Positions 1 to 10,193 of a stretch of DNA of 64,000 nt are shown here, in pieces (the first letter of the stretch is position 1; each line of letters opens with the position of its first letter). The stretch covers positions 62,001-126,000 of the forward strand of contig JADYZP010000045.1 in the NCBI GenBank assembly GCA_020853025.1, read 5' to 3'. Below the pieces are notes generated by a model. It worked only from the letters and a program-made list of their open reading frames with translations, was not told the DNA's origin and searched no databases. The DNA comes from Burkholderiales bacterium. GTDB lineage: Bacteria; Pseudomonadota; Gammaproteobacteria; Burkholderiales; Casimicrobiaceae. The position numbers and the translations under genes are program-made.

Positions 1-854
1 CCGATCTCGAACGTCGCTACGTCGTCTGGAACGTGTTCGCGGCGCCGGAATTCTCGCTGACGCCGCGCGAATGGTGCTTTCCGATCGCCGGCTGCGTCAG
101 CTACCGCGGCTACTTCAGCGAGGTCGCTGCGCGCGACGAGGCGGCTCGCCTCGCCGCGCAGGGAGACGACGTGTGGGTGGGCGGCGTGCCTGCCTACTCG
201 ACGCTCGGCTATTTCGACGATCCGGTGCTGTCGACCTTCGTGCGCTGGCCGGAGTCGGAGGTTGCGCGCATGGTGTTCCACGAACTCGCGCATCAGGTCG
301 TCTACGTGAAGGACGACACGCAGTTCAACGAGTCCTTCGCCGCAGCGGTCGAGGAAGTCGGCGTGCGGCGGTGGCTCGACGCGCAAGGCGACGCGCAGCA
401 GGCTGCGCACCACGCGCGCGCGCAGCGCCTGCGCGACCGGTTCCGGGTGCTCGTCGCCGATGCGCGTGAGCGCCTGGCCGCCGCCTACGCCAGCGACGCG
501 CCCGATCCGGTCAAGCGGGAGCGGAAGGCCGCGGCGTTCGCCGCGATGCGCGCCGGCTACGACGAAGCGAAGGTCGGGCTGCCCGGGCTCGCCGGCTACG
601 AGCGCTGGTTCGCGGGCGACGACGGACGCGGACCCAATAACGCCAGCATGGTGTCGGTCGCGCTGTATGTGGGCGAAGTCCCCGCCTTTCGCGCGATGCT
701 GGCCGAGGAAGGCGGCGACCTGCCGCGGTTCTATGCGCGCGTAAAGGCGCTGGCGGCATTGCCCAAGTCCGAACGTGACGCGGCGCTGGCACGGGCCGCC
801 GACGGCGGCGAACGCCTGGCGCCGCCGTCGGCAACAACGGCGAGAACTCGCTAA
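1..854 (+). CDS. Predicted zinc aminopeptidase, 5' end outside window
   Basis: The reading frame is already open at the window edge (codons from base 3), so the N-terminus, which normally carries the lipoprotein or signal segment in this family, is missing. About 283 residues are visible. The zinc-binding motif HELAH is encoded at 279-293, followed by FNESFA, whose Glu is the expected third ligand. This pattern and the lead-in VVWNVFAAPEFSL fit the predicted aminopeptidase family COG4324/DUF2265. The family is thought to be secreted or envelope-bound; its substrate is unknown. A GTG at base 33 could be mistaken for a start, but homology-like sequence continues upstream of it. It ends with TAA, 72 bases before the ribosomal promoter, and is unlikely to be co-transcribed with rpsF. 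Confidence 0.8.
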   Translation, partial: DLERRYVVWNVFAAPEFSLTPREWCFPIAGCVSYRGYFSEVAARDEAARLAAQGDDVWVGGVPAYSTLGYFDDPVLSTFVRWPESEVARMVFHELAHQVVYVKDDTQFNESFAAAVEEVGVRRWLDAQGDAQQAAHHARAQRLRDRFRVLVADARERLAAAYASDAPDPVKRERKAAAFAAMRAGYDEAKVGLPGLAGYERWFAGDDGRGPNNASMVSVALYVGEVPAFRAMLAEEGGDLPRFYARVKALAALPKSERDAALARAADGGERLAPPSATTARTR

Positions 855-926
855 GCCACTGAATTTGTATGCGATTTATCACCGGCACCGGTCGCGGGCG
901 AAGGCGGCGGTTGGGTCGCTAACTCC

Positions 927-955
927 TTGAACGGGAAAGCGAATTCGAATATAAT
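927..955 (+). promoter_or_regulatory. Sigma-70 promoter of the rpsF operon
   Basis: A -35 box TTGAAC (927-932) and a perfect -10 box TATAAT (950-955) are separated by 17 bases, the optimal spacing. Transcription should start near 962, leaving a leader of about 137 bases before rpsF. This is the strongest promoter-like sequence I see in the window, as expected for a ribosomal protein operon. Confidence 0.8.
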
Positions 956-1098
956 CCGCGATTCCCTTGCCTCACCCGCTGCAGACGGGGAGGCCGCCGA
1001 CGGTAAGGCGCCCAGCGCGTCGAATCCTGCGCGAGCTAAGGCGACTTAGGCGCGCACGACCGGCCGTCATTCATCCGACCGAAAGGAGTGTTCTGCGT

Positions 1099-1536
1099 AT
1101 GCGTCATTACGAAGTGGTATTCATCGTGCACCCCGACCAGAGCGAGCAGGTGCCCGCGATGGTCGAGCGGTATCGTACGATGATCACCGGCCGCAAGGGC
1201 CTGATCCATCGCCTAGAGGACTGGGGCCGGCGCCAGCTCGCCTACTCGATCCAGAAAGTGCACAAGGCGCACTACCTGCTGATGAACATCGAGTGCGACA
1301 AGGAGACGCTGGCCGAACTCGAGCACGCGTTCAAGTTCAACGACGCGGTGCTGCGCCACCTGATCGTTTCGACGACGGAGGCGAATGTCGCGCCATCGCC
1401 GATGATGAAGGATGAGAAGTCGCGGTCGCTGACCCACCGCGACGCCGCGCGCGAAGGCGAAGCACCCCGTACGGCGGAAGCGCCGGCACCAGCGGAAGCG
1501 CCGGCACCAGCGGCTGCTGCGGAACCCGCGGCCTGA
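1099..1536 (+). CDS. rpsF: 30S ribosomal protein S6
   Basis: S6 binds S18 on the platform of the 30S subunit. The ATG at 1099 is preceded by a clear ribosome-binding site GAAAGGAG (1081-1088), and the protein opens with [14 protein letters not shown], the standard S6 start. An open frame continues upstream to 967, but that part is leader RNA downstream of the promoter and has no S6 character. The protein is 145 residues. The folded domain ends near residue 110, and the rest is a charged then Ala/Pro/Glu-rich tail longer than in typical S6. The tail contains an 18-base tandem duplication. First gene of rpsF-priB-rpsR-rplI. Confidence 0.97.
   Translation: MRHYEVVFIVHPDQSEQVPAMVERYRTMITGRKGLIHRLEDWGRRQLAYSIQKVHKAHYLLMNIECDKETLAELEHAFKFNDAVLRHLIVSTTEANVAPSPMMKDEKSRSLTHRDAAREGEAPRTAEAPAPAEAPAPAAAAEPAA
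1474..1509 (+). repeat. 18-bp tandem duplication in the rpsF tail
   Basis: Two identical 18-base units (1474-1491 and 1492-1509, beginning GCGGAAGCGCC) encode two copies of the Ala-Glu-Ala-Pro-Ala-Pro module in the disordered tail of S6. The unit length keeps frame, so slippage would change the tail by six residues at a time. Confidence 0.9.
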
Positions 1537-1571
1537 GGCGCTTCAGGACCCCTCAGGACAACACGGCCGAC

Positions 1572-1865
1572 GTGTCGGGCAGCAACCGGTTCACGCTCGA
1601 CGCCACGCTGACGCAACGCGGCGACCTTCGCCACACGCCCGCCGGAATTCCGGCGATCGACTGCACGCTGACCCACCGGTCGGTGCAGGCCGAGGCTGGC
1701 GGCGAACGCAAGGTCGAATGCGAGGTGTTTGCGGTGGCGTTCGATGACGTGGCCAGGCGCCTTGCCCGGATGCCCGTCGGTGGCGAACTGCGCTGCGAGG
1801 GATTCCTCGCGCGCCGCTACCGGACCGGTGTGACCGTCGCGCTGCACATCACGCACCTAGGCTGA
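1572..1865 (+). CDS. priB: Primosomal replication protein N (PriB)
   Basis: PriB is a small OB-fold single-strand DNA binding protein of the replication-restart primosome, acting with PriA and DnaT. The product is 97 residues, normal for the family, and starts at GTG 1572 with the recognisable openings NRFTLDATLTQRG and DCTLTHRS. The position between rpsF and rpsR is the classic beta/gammaproteobacterial arrangement and confirms the identification. The 35-base gap after rpsF shows no separate promoter, so it should be translated from the S6 operon message. Confidence 0.93.
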   Translation: MSGSNRFTLDATLTQRGDLRHTPAGIPAIDCTLTHRSVQAEAGGERKVECEVFAVAFDDVARRLARMPVGGELRCEGFLARRYRTGVTVALHITHLG

Positions 1866-1898
1866 CACTTCGCGAGTACTGCCAACGAAAGGAACATC

Positions 1899-2186
1899 AT
1901 GCCCCGCCCGATGGGAAGAGGTAAAGGTAAAGGCAAGAAGGATCTGAAAAAACGCGATCGCGGCAACGCGCTGTTCAAGCGCCGCAAGTTCTGCCGCTTC
2001 ACCGCGGAAAAGGTCACGCAGATCGACTACAAGGATATCGACGTCCTCAAGGACTTCGTGCAGGAAAACGGCAAGATCATGCCGGCGCGCGTGACGGGCA
2101 CCAAGGCTCGCTACCAGCGCCAGCTGTCGACGGCGATCAAGCGCGCGCAGTTCCTCGCGCTGCTGCCGTTCACCGACCGGCACTAG
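1899..2186 (+). CDS. rpsR: 30S ribosomal protein S18
   Basis: S18 partners S6 on the 30S platform. The 95-residue product contains the diagnostic RRKFCRFT and the C-terminal [17 protein letters not shown]. It carries a very basic N-terminal extension ([17 protein letters not shown]) before the core. The ATG at 1899 follows GAAAGGA (1887-1893). Third gene of the operon, 33 bases after priB. Confidence 0.97.
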   Translation: MPRPMGRGKGKGKKDLKKRDRGNALFKRRKFCRFTAEKVTQIDYKDIDVLKDFVQENGKIMPARVTGTKARYQRQLSTAIKRAQFLALLPFTDRH

Positions 2187-2198
2187 GGAGAGCCGACC

Positions 2199-2657
2199 AT
2201 GCAGATCATCCTGCTCGAAAAAATCACCAACGTCGGCAATCTCGGCGACGTCGTCAAGGTGAAGAACGGATTTGCGCGCAACTACCTGATTCCCCAGGGC
2301 AAGGCCAAGCGTGCCAATCCCGAGAACCTGAAGCTGATCGAGCAACAACGCTCGGAACTCGAGGCCGCTGCGGGCGCCAAGATCGCGGCCGCGCAGGCGC
2401 TGGCCGAGAAGATCGAAGGGCTGGCACTCGCGATCACGCAAAAGGCGGGCGTCGACGGCCGCCTGTTCGGGTCGGTCACCAGCGCCGACATCGTCGCCGT
2501 GCTCAAAGGCCACGGTGTGGAGATCGAAAAGACGATGGTTCGCTTGCCCGATGGACCACTGAAGCACATCGGCGAATTCCCGCTGACGATCTCGCCGCAC
2601 ACCGATGTGGTGGCGCATATCAACGTGACGGTGGTCGGCGATACCGGGCAGGTCTGA
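2199..2657 (+). CDS. rplI: 50S ribosomal protein L9
   Basis: L9 is a two-domain 23S rRNA-binding protein joined by a long helix. The 152-residue product starts MQIILLEKITNVGNLGDVV, the conserved N-domain, with the connecting helix around residues 45-75 and the C-domain ending in INVTVVGDTG. The length matches the family. It starts 12 bases after rpsR and is the last gene of the ribosomal cluster; a strong hairpin follows. Confidence 0.97.
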   Translation: MQIILLEKITNVGNLGDVVKVKNGFARNYLIPQGKAKRANPENLKLIEQQRSELEAAAGAKIAAAQALAEKIEGLALAITQKAGVDGRLFGSVTSADIVAVLKGHGVEIEKTMVRLPDGPLKHIGEFPLTISPHTDVVAHINVTVVGDTGQV

Positions 2658-2693
2658 TACACGCCTCTTGGCCGGTCGGCAGTACAGTATCAA

Positions 2694-2719
2694 GGGCCGC
2701 ACCGGCGACGGTGCGGCCC
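2694..2719 (+). terminator. Hairpin ending the rpsF-rplI operon
   Basis: A perfect 11-bp stem (2694-2704 with 2709-2719) closes a GCGA tetraloop of the GNRA type. It lies 36 bases after the rplI stop. It lacks a convincing T tract, so it may act as a Rho-assisted terminator or a 3'-end stabiliser rather than a strong intrinsic terminator. Confidence 0.5.
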
Positions 2720-2792
2720 GTGGCATTCCTGCGCCCCGACCGCGACTGCCGACAATCGACGGATCCGGTCGAAGGCAAGGATGCGGGGGCAA

Positions 2793-2821
2793 TTGTTAAG
2801 TGCGGGCACGAACCGTACAAT
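2793..2821 (+). promoter_or_regulatory. Promoter of the anchor-D repeat protein gene
   Basis: TTGTTA (2793-2798), a 17-base spacer and TACAAT (2816-2821) make a good sigma-70 promoter 66 bases before the ATG at 2887. Together with the hairpin at 2694-2719 it suggests the downstream gene is transcribed independently of the ribosomal operon. Confidence 0.6.
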
Positions 2822-2886
2822 CGGCGAATATCCGGGCGCGTGCCGACGCACGTCATCCTGCATCCACTTAATCCCGACCAAACCCG

Positions 2887-5115
2887 ATGCTGACCTCCAC
2901 GATTCGAGTTGGCCTGCGCTTGCTTGCGATCGCCATATTGCTGGGCATCGGCAGCGTTTCCGCAGCTGCGGCAGACTACTACATCCGCATATCCGGCAGT
3001 CCGAGCACGATCACCTGCACGAACACCGGCTTCACCTTCGGTTCGGGCGCCCAGTTGCAGTGGGGCCTCGCCAGCGCGTCGTCGCTGGTCGACGGCAGCA
3101 TGTACATCAACGGCGCGCTGATCGGCAGCCAGACGAGCTCGCCGGGCGCTTTGAGCGGCACGCCGTCCGGGTCGATCGATTTGTCGCTGGTGTTCACCGG
3201 CGGCGCGCCCTACGCGTCGACGCCGTTTCCCTATACGCTGAACTACGTGTTGCAGCCGCAGGAGGCGAATACCGACGGTGGATCGTTTTCCTTCACCTGT
3301 ACGGCGTCGGGGGGGACGAGCTTCCAGACGACGGTCATACCCGCGCGGGCGGCGGTGCTCTCGGCGACTCCGTCTTCGGTCGGCTTCGCCACGACCGACC
3401 CCGGCGTCACGTCGGCGTCGACCGATGTGACGATCACCAATTCCGGTACCGCCGATGCCGAAGGCGTGGCGGTGTCGCTCACCAACACCGCCGATTTCGG
3501 GATCACTGCCAATAGCTGCGGTGCGACGATCCCGCAGGGTGCATCGTGCAGCCTGAGCCTCGTTTTCCACCCGTCCGCGTCAGGCTACCTCTCGGGCAAG
3601 GTCAACGTCGACACGACCACCGGTGCACGCCTATCGGTGTCGGTCAACGGCACCGGCTACGCGCAGCTTTCGATCGTGCCTGCCGTGAGCTTCGGGGTGG
3701 TGAACGTAGGGACGACCAGTACCCCCAAAATCGTGACGGTGACCAACTCCAGCGCGACCCCAGTCGTCGTATCGGGTGTGACCAGCGGCAACCCAGCGGA
3801 ATTTCCGACGACGACCACCTGCGCCACCATCGGCCCCGGCGCCACGTGCACGATCACGATCAGCTTCGCACCCGCCGCTGCCGGCACCCGGAGTTCCACG
3901 GTGACGGTCGTCAGCGACGGTATCGGCAGTCCGCAGTCAATCGCCGTCAGCGGTATCGGCTCGGCCGTGGCGGGGAGCGGCCAGCTGTCGCTGCCCGCGT
4001 CGGTCGTGTTTGGAGCGCAGACGGTCGGGACCACCAGCGCGACGAGCAGCGTGCTGGTCACCAACATCGGCTCAGCGGCGGTCACGATCTCCGGCATCGC
4101 CAGCAGTGCTCCGGCGGAATTCGTGGTGTCCGCACCCGGCTGCACGACACTCGCGGCCGGCGCCAGCTGCACGATTGGCGTGACCTTCGCACCGACGGCG
4201 GCAGGTGCGCGCAGCGCGACGATCACCGTTACCAGCAGCGGCACCGGCAGCCCGCAGACCATTGCCGCGAGCGGCGTGGGATCCGCGGCACCCACACCCG
4301 GCCGGCTGGAGATCGTCGGAGCCGTCGATGCGGGAAGCGTGCAGGTGGGCACCACCGGCCTGCCGAATAGCGTGGCCATCGCCAACACCGGCGGCATGCC
4401 CGTGACGGTGGCGAGCGTAGGCAGCAGCAATCCGGGCGAATTCACGATCACCGCATCGAACTGCGGCAGGCTGGAACCCGCCGCTGCCTGTTCGTTCAGC
4501 TTCACGTTCAGCCCGGCTGCGACCGGCACTCGCGGCGCCGAATTCACGATCACCAGTGACGCCGCAGGCAGTCCGCAGATGGTGCTCGTCACCGGCACCG
4601 GGACATCGATGCCGCCGCCACCGCCGGTGACCATCGACGTGATCGAGTACTACCACGCCGAATGGGACCACTATTTCATGACCGGCATCGCCGACGAAAT
4701 CGCCAAGCTCGATGCCGGCGTTTTCAAGGGCTGGACGCGCACCGGCTACCAATTCAAGGCGTATGCGCCGAACACCGCGGGCAGCGCCAATGTCTGCCGG
4801 TTCTTCAGCACGTCCTTCGGCGAGCGCAGTTCGCATTTCTACACGCCTTTCGTCGGCGAATGCGCGAAGGTCAAGGTCAATCCGGACTGGATGCTCGAGA
4901 GCGAGCAGGTGTTCGCCATCCCGATCCCGGATGCGGACGGCGTGTGCCCGGCGGAAACGACGGCCGTCTATCGTTACTACAACGACGGCCAGGGCGGCGC
5001 GCCGAATCATCGCTATACGATCGAGACCTCGCTGCGCGACGACATGATCACGGTCCGCGGCTGGACCCCGGAAGGTTACGGGCCGCTGGGCGTGATCATG
5101 TGCGCGCCGATCTGA
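2887..5115 (+). CDS. Secreted protein with four choice-of-anchor-D repeats and DUF5648-like C-domain
   Basis: A 742-residue exported protein of unknown function. A signal peptide covers about residues 1-29 (hydrophobic LLAIAILLGIG, then SAAAA before DYY). Residues 30-155 form an unassigned beta-rich domain. Four tandem Ig-like repeats of about 105 residues follow (about 156-260, 261-364, 365-472 and 473-573). Each has an FG..VGTTS-like start, an N...C/C pair and a closing SG.GS, as in ASH/HYDIN-like choice-of-anchor-D modules. A Pro-rich linker PPPPP (about 576-580) leads to a C-domain (583-742) with EYYHAEWDHYFMTG and FYTPFVGEC, resembling DUF5648, which is often attached to secreted bacterial proteins. 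It probably acts on the cell surface or in the periplasm. It is set between rplI and dnaB and has its own promoter. Confidence 0.8.
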   Translation: MLTSTIRVGLRLLAIAILLGIGSVSAAAADYYIRISGSPSTITCTNTGFTFGSGAQLQWGLASASSLVDGSMYINGALIGSQTSSPGALSGTPSGSIDLSLVFTGGAPYASTPFPYTLNYVLQPQEANTDGGSFSFTCTASGGTSFQTTVIPARAAVLSATPSSVGFATTDPGVTSASTDVTITNSGTADAEGVAVSLTNTADFGITANSCGATIPQGASCSLSLVFHPSASGYLSGKVNVDTTTGARLSVSVNGTGYAQLSIVPAVSFGVVNVGTTSTPKIVTVTNSSATPVVVSGVTSGNPAEFPTTTTCATIGPGATCTITISFAPAAAGTRSSTVTVVSDGIGSPQSIAVSGIGSAVAGSGQLSLPASVVFGAQTVGTTSATSSVLVTNIGSAAVTISGIASSAPAEFVVSAPGCTTLAAGASCTIGVTFAPTAAGARSATITVTSSGTGSPQTIAASGVGSAAPTPGRLEIVGAVDAGSVQVGTTGLPNSVAIANTGGMPVTVASVGSSNPGEFTITASNCGRLEPAAACSFSFTFSPAATGTRGAEFTITSDAAGSPQMVLVTGTGTSMPPPPPVTIDVIEYYHAEWDHYFMTGIADEIAKLDAGVFKGWTRTGYQFKAYAPNTAGSANVCRFFSTSFGERSSHFYTPFVGECAKVKVNPDWMLESEQVFAIPIPDADGVCPAETTAVYRYYNDGQGGAPNHRYTIETSLRDDMITVRGWTPEGYGPLGVIMCAPI

Positions 5116-6494
5116 GAGCTGCGACCCTGCCCGACGACCCGCAACTCGATGCGCTGAAGCTGCCGCCCCATTCGCTGGAAGCGGAACAGTCGATCCTCGG
5201 CGGGCTGCTGCTCGACAACGAGGCTGCCGATCGCATCGGCGACGTCGTCACCGAGGACGACTTCTACAGCGACGCGCATCGCGTGATCTACCGGCATATC
5301 GCGACGCTCGGCAGCGAGGGCAGGGCCGCCGACGTGGTCACGCTGTCCGAGGCGCTGGCATCGGTGCAGAAGCTCGATTACGTCGGCGGACTCGCCTACC
5401 TGGGCGCGCTGGTGCAGAACGTGCCGACGTCGGCCAACATCCGGCACTACGCGGATATCGTGCGCGAGCGCTCGATCCTGCGTCAGCTGGCCGCCACCGC
5501 CGGAGAGATCGCCAACGCCGCCTACCATCCGCTGGGCCGCAATGCGAAGAGCGTGCTCGACGAGGCCGAGGCGAAGGTGCTGCACATCGCCGAGCAGGGT
5601 CAGCGCGGGCAGCGCAGCTTCGCGTTGCTGCGCGACCTGCTGGTCGACGTCGTCGAGCGCATCGAGACGCTCTATAACCGCGACGACCCTTCCGACGTCA
5701 CCGGCATCGCCACCGGCTATGCCGACCTCGACCGCATCACCTCGGGACTGCAGCCGGGCGACCTCGTGATCGTTGCTGGACGACCGTCGATGGGCAAGAG
5801 CTCGCTGGCCATCAATATCGGCGAGCACGTGGCGCTGGAGTTGAAGAAGCCGGTGGTCGTATTCTCGATGGAAATGGGCGCGTCGCAGCTCGCGATGCGG
5901 ATGATCGGATCGGTCGGCCGCCTCGACCAGACCAAGCTGCGTACCGGCCGCCTCGGCCCCGACGACTGGGAACGACTGTCGAGCGCACTCGGCCGGCTGT
6001 CCGAGGCACCGATCCTGATCGACGAGACGCCGTCGCTCAACGCCATCGAAGTCCGCTCGCGCGCGCGCCGGCTGCAAAAGCAGTACGGCCAGCTGGGACT
6101 GGTGATCGTCGACTACCTGCAATTGATGCAGGCGCAATCGCAAGGCGAGAACCGCGCGACCGAAATATCGGAGATCTCGCGGTCGATGAAATCGCTGGCG
6201 AAGGAGCTGAAGGTGCCGGTGATGGCGCTGTCGCAGCTCAATCGCTCGCTCGAGCAGAGGCCGAACAAGCGCCCGGTGATGTCGGACCTGCGCGAGTCCG
6301 GCGCCATCGAACAGGACGCGGACGTCATCCTCTTCATCTACCGCGACGAGGTCTACAACCCGGACACCTCGGACAAGGGAACGGCCGAGATCATCGTCGC
6401 CAAGCAGCGCAACGGCCCGATCGGTACGGTGCGATTGACCTTCCTCGGCGAGCATACGCGCTTCGAGAATTTCGCCGCACCCGGCAGCTACTGA
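5100..6494 (+). CDS. dnaB: Replicative DNA helicase DnaB
   Basis: DnaB is the hexameric helicase that unwinds the replication fork. The N-terminal domain begins LPPHSLEAEQSILGGLLLDN. The RecA-like domain has Walker A GRPSMGKSS, then MEMGASQLAMRM and Walker B VIVDYLQLM, and ends with SDLRESGAIEQDADVI. The start must be GTG 5100: no ATG, GTG or TTG occurs in frame between there and the conserved domain. That gives 464 residues, the usual length. The start lies inside the preceding secreted-protein gene (16-base overlap), so translation is probably coupled to it. Confidence 0.95.
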   Translation: MRADLRAATLPDDPQLDALKLPPHSLEAEQSILGGLLLDNEAADRIGDVVTEDDFYSDAHRVIYRHIATLGSEGRAADVVTLSEALASVQKLDYVGGLAYLGALVQNVPTSANIRHYADIVRERSILRQLAATAGEIANAAYHPLGRNAKSVLDEAEAKVLHIAEQGQRGQRSFALLRDLLVDVVERIETLYNRDDPSDVTGIATGYADLDRITSGLQPGDLVIVAGRPSMGKSSLAINIGEHVALELKKPVVVFSMEMGASQLAMRMIGSVGRLDQTKLRTGRLGPDDWERLSSALGRLSEAPILIDETPSLNAIEVRSRARRLQKQYGQLGLVIVDYLQLMQAQSQGENRATEISEISRSMKSLAKELKVPVMALSQLNRSLEQRPNKRPVMSDLRESGAIEQDADVILFIYRDEVYNPDTSDKGTAEIIVAKQRNGPIGTVRLTFLGEHTRFENFAAPGSY

Positions 6495-8508
<2,014 letters not shown>

Positions 8509-8527
8509 CCCTGACCGCACCGCATCG

Positions 8528-8541
8528 CGCGGGCACCCGCG
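8528..8541. terminator. Hairpin in the rmd/phoH convergent gap
   Basis: CGCGG (8528-8532), loop GCAC and CCGCG (8537-8541) form a short palindrome in the 46-base gap between two convergent genes. It could serve both strands, but neither side has a clear T tract. Confidence 0.3.
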
Positions 8542-8554
8542 GTTGTCGCGTCGG

Positions 8555-10033
8555 CTACAGTACTTCCGCAGCGTGGTCGGCGAGCCGTGAGCGCTCGCCT
8601 CGCTGCAGCGTGACATGACCGGAGTGCGACCAGCCCTTGAAGCGGTCGACGACGTAGGTGAGTCCCGAACTGCCTTCGGTCAGATAGGGCGTGTCGATCT
8701 GCGCGATGTTGCCGAGGCAGACGACCTTGGTGCCCGGACCCGCACGCGTGATCAGTGTCTTCATCTGCTTCGGCGTCAGGTTCTGCGCCTCGTCGATGAT
8801 CAGGAACTTGTTGATGAACGTGCGGCCGCGCATGAAGTTCAGGCTTTTGACCTTGATCCGTGACCGGATCAGGTCGCGCGTCGCCGCGCGTCCCCATTCT
8901 CCTGCCTCGTCGTCGGTCTTGTTGAGCACGTCGAGATTGTCCTCGAGCGCACCCATCCACGGGTTCATCTTCTCCTCCTCGGTACCCGGCAGGAACCCGA
9001 TGTCCTCGCCGACGGGGACCGTCACGCGGGTCATGATGATCTCGGTGTAGACCTTGAATTCGAGCGTCAGCATGAGGCCGGCGGCCAGCGTCAGCAGCGT
9101 CTTGCCGGTGCCCGCCTGCCCGAGCAGCGTCACGAAGTCGATCTCCGGATTCATCAGCAGGTTGAGCGCGAAGTTCTGTTCGCGGTTGCGCGCGGTGATG
9201 CCCCAAACGTTGTTCTTCTGGTGCGTGTAGTCCTTCAGCGTCGATAACAGCGCCGTCTTGCCCTCGATCTCCTTGACGACCGCGTAGAACGGAGTCTCGT
9301 CCTTCTTCTCCTGGTAGACGAATTCGTTCTGCAGCAGCGACGGGATCAGCGGACCCGCCAGCCGGTAATAGGTGTGGCCGCCCTGCTGCCAAGACTCCAT
9401 GTTCTTGCCGTGCTTGTCCCAGAAGTCCACCGGCAGTTCGCGGGTCCCCGAATACAGGAGGTCGGTGTCTTCGAGCACCTTGTCGTTGAAATAGTCCTCG
9501 GCGGCCATGCCGAGCGCGCGCGCCTTGATCCGCATGTTGATGTCCTTCGACACCAGGATCACGTTGCGCTTCGGCTGCTGCCGGGCGAGGTGCATGACGA
9601 CGGCGATGATCTGGTTGTCCGCCTTGCCGCCGGCGAGCGAAGGCGGGAGCACCGTCGCGATGTTCTCGGTCTGCAGGAACAGTCTGCCGGTCGCAGCACC
9701 GCTCGACTTCGTGTCCAGCGGAATGCCCAGCGCGATGCTGTCGCCGGTCTCTCCGTGTGCCGTCACCAGGTCGTCGAGGAAGCGGCTCACCTGTCGCGCG
9801 TTGCGGGCGACTTCGGTCATTCCCTTCTTGTTGCTGTCGAGCTCCTCGAGCGTCAGGATCGGCAGGTAGATGTCGTGCTCCTCGAACCGGAACAGGCTCG
9901 TCGGATCGTGCATCAGGACGTTGGTGTCGAGGACGAAGAGTTTCGTCGCGGCCGCGCTGCCGGTCTTGGAGGGTTTGCGCGAAGGAAGAAGGTGCAGCGT
10001 GGATGGTGCAGGGCGCAGCTTGCGTTCGACCAT
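8555..10033 (-). CDS. PhoH-family ATPase with N-terminal PIN domain
   Basis: A 492-residue PIN-PhoH protein (PhoH2 type). The PIN nuclease domain spans about residues 30-170, starting FVLDTNVLMHDP, with acidic residues around LEELDSNKKG and VSKDINMRIKA. The PhoH ATPase/helicase domain has Walker A GQAGTGKT and Walker B FLIIDEAQNLTP, and ends with DRFKGWSHSGH. The family links sequence-specific RNA cleavage to RNA unwinding and has been tied to stress and RNA quality control. The first 30 residues are basic and low in complexity. It converges on rmd, lies downstream of arnD on the same strand, and has its own promoter candidate. Confidence 0.93.
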   Translation of the reverse strand: MVERKLRPAPSTLHLLPSRKPSKTGSAAATKLFVLDTNVLMHDPTSLFRFEEHDIYLPILTLEELDSNKKGMTEVARNARQVSRFLDDLVTAHGETGDSIALGIPLDTKSSGAATGRLFLQTENIATVLPPSLAGGKADNQIIAVVMHLARQQPKRNVILVSKDINMRIKARALGMAAEDYFNDKVLEDTDLLYSGTRELPVDFWDKHGKNMESWQQGGHTYYRLAGPLIPSLLQNEFVYQEKKDETPFYAVVKEIEGKTALLSTLKDYTHQKNNVWGITARNREQNFALNLLMNPEIDFVTLLGQAGTGKTLLTLAAGLMLTLEFKVYTEIIMTRVTVPVGEDIGFLPGTEEEKMNPWMGALEDNLDVLNKTDDEAGEWGRAATRDLIRSRIKVKSLNFMRGRTFINKFLIIDEAQNLTPKQMKTLITRAGPGTKVVCLGNIAQIDTPYLTEGSSGLTYVVDRFKGWSHSGHVTLQRGERSRLADHAAEVL

Positions 10034-10079
10034 GGGTCCCCGGGGTCAGGACGGCCGCGGCACACGGCCTTTGCCGAAA

Positions 10080-10107
10080 ATACTACCTGTTCTGGACGCG
10101 GGCACAA
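10080..10107 (-). promoter_or_regulatory. Promoter candidate for phoH
   Basis: Read on the minus strand, TTGTGC (10107-10102), a 16-base spacer and TAGTAT (10085-10080) resemble a sigma-70 promoter about 47 bases before the phoH ATG. The 160-base gap after arnD supports a separate start for phoH. Confidence 0.4.
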
Positions 10108-10193
10108 GGGGTTGTGGTCGCAACCTCGAATCGGCAGAAGATATTGTGGTGGAAAGGGGACATGCGTCCCGCGTCGGTCGCGGTCGTCGGTGT

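Noticed and set aside
967-1098. N-terminal extension of rpsF from an upstream start
   Set aside because: The segment is transcribed leader after a strong promoter, lacks S6 homology, and a good ribosome-binding site supports ATG 1099.
3351-4600. Tandem DNA repeat
   Set aside because: The about 315-base periodicity reflects diverged protein domains in the secreted protein rather than near-identical DNA copies.
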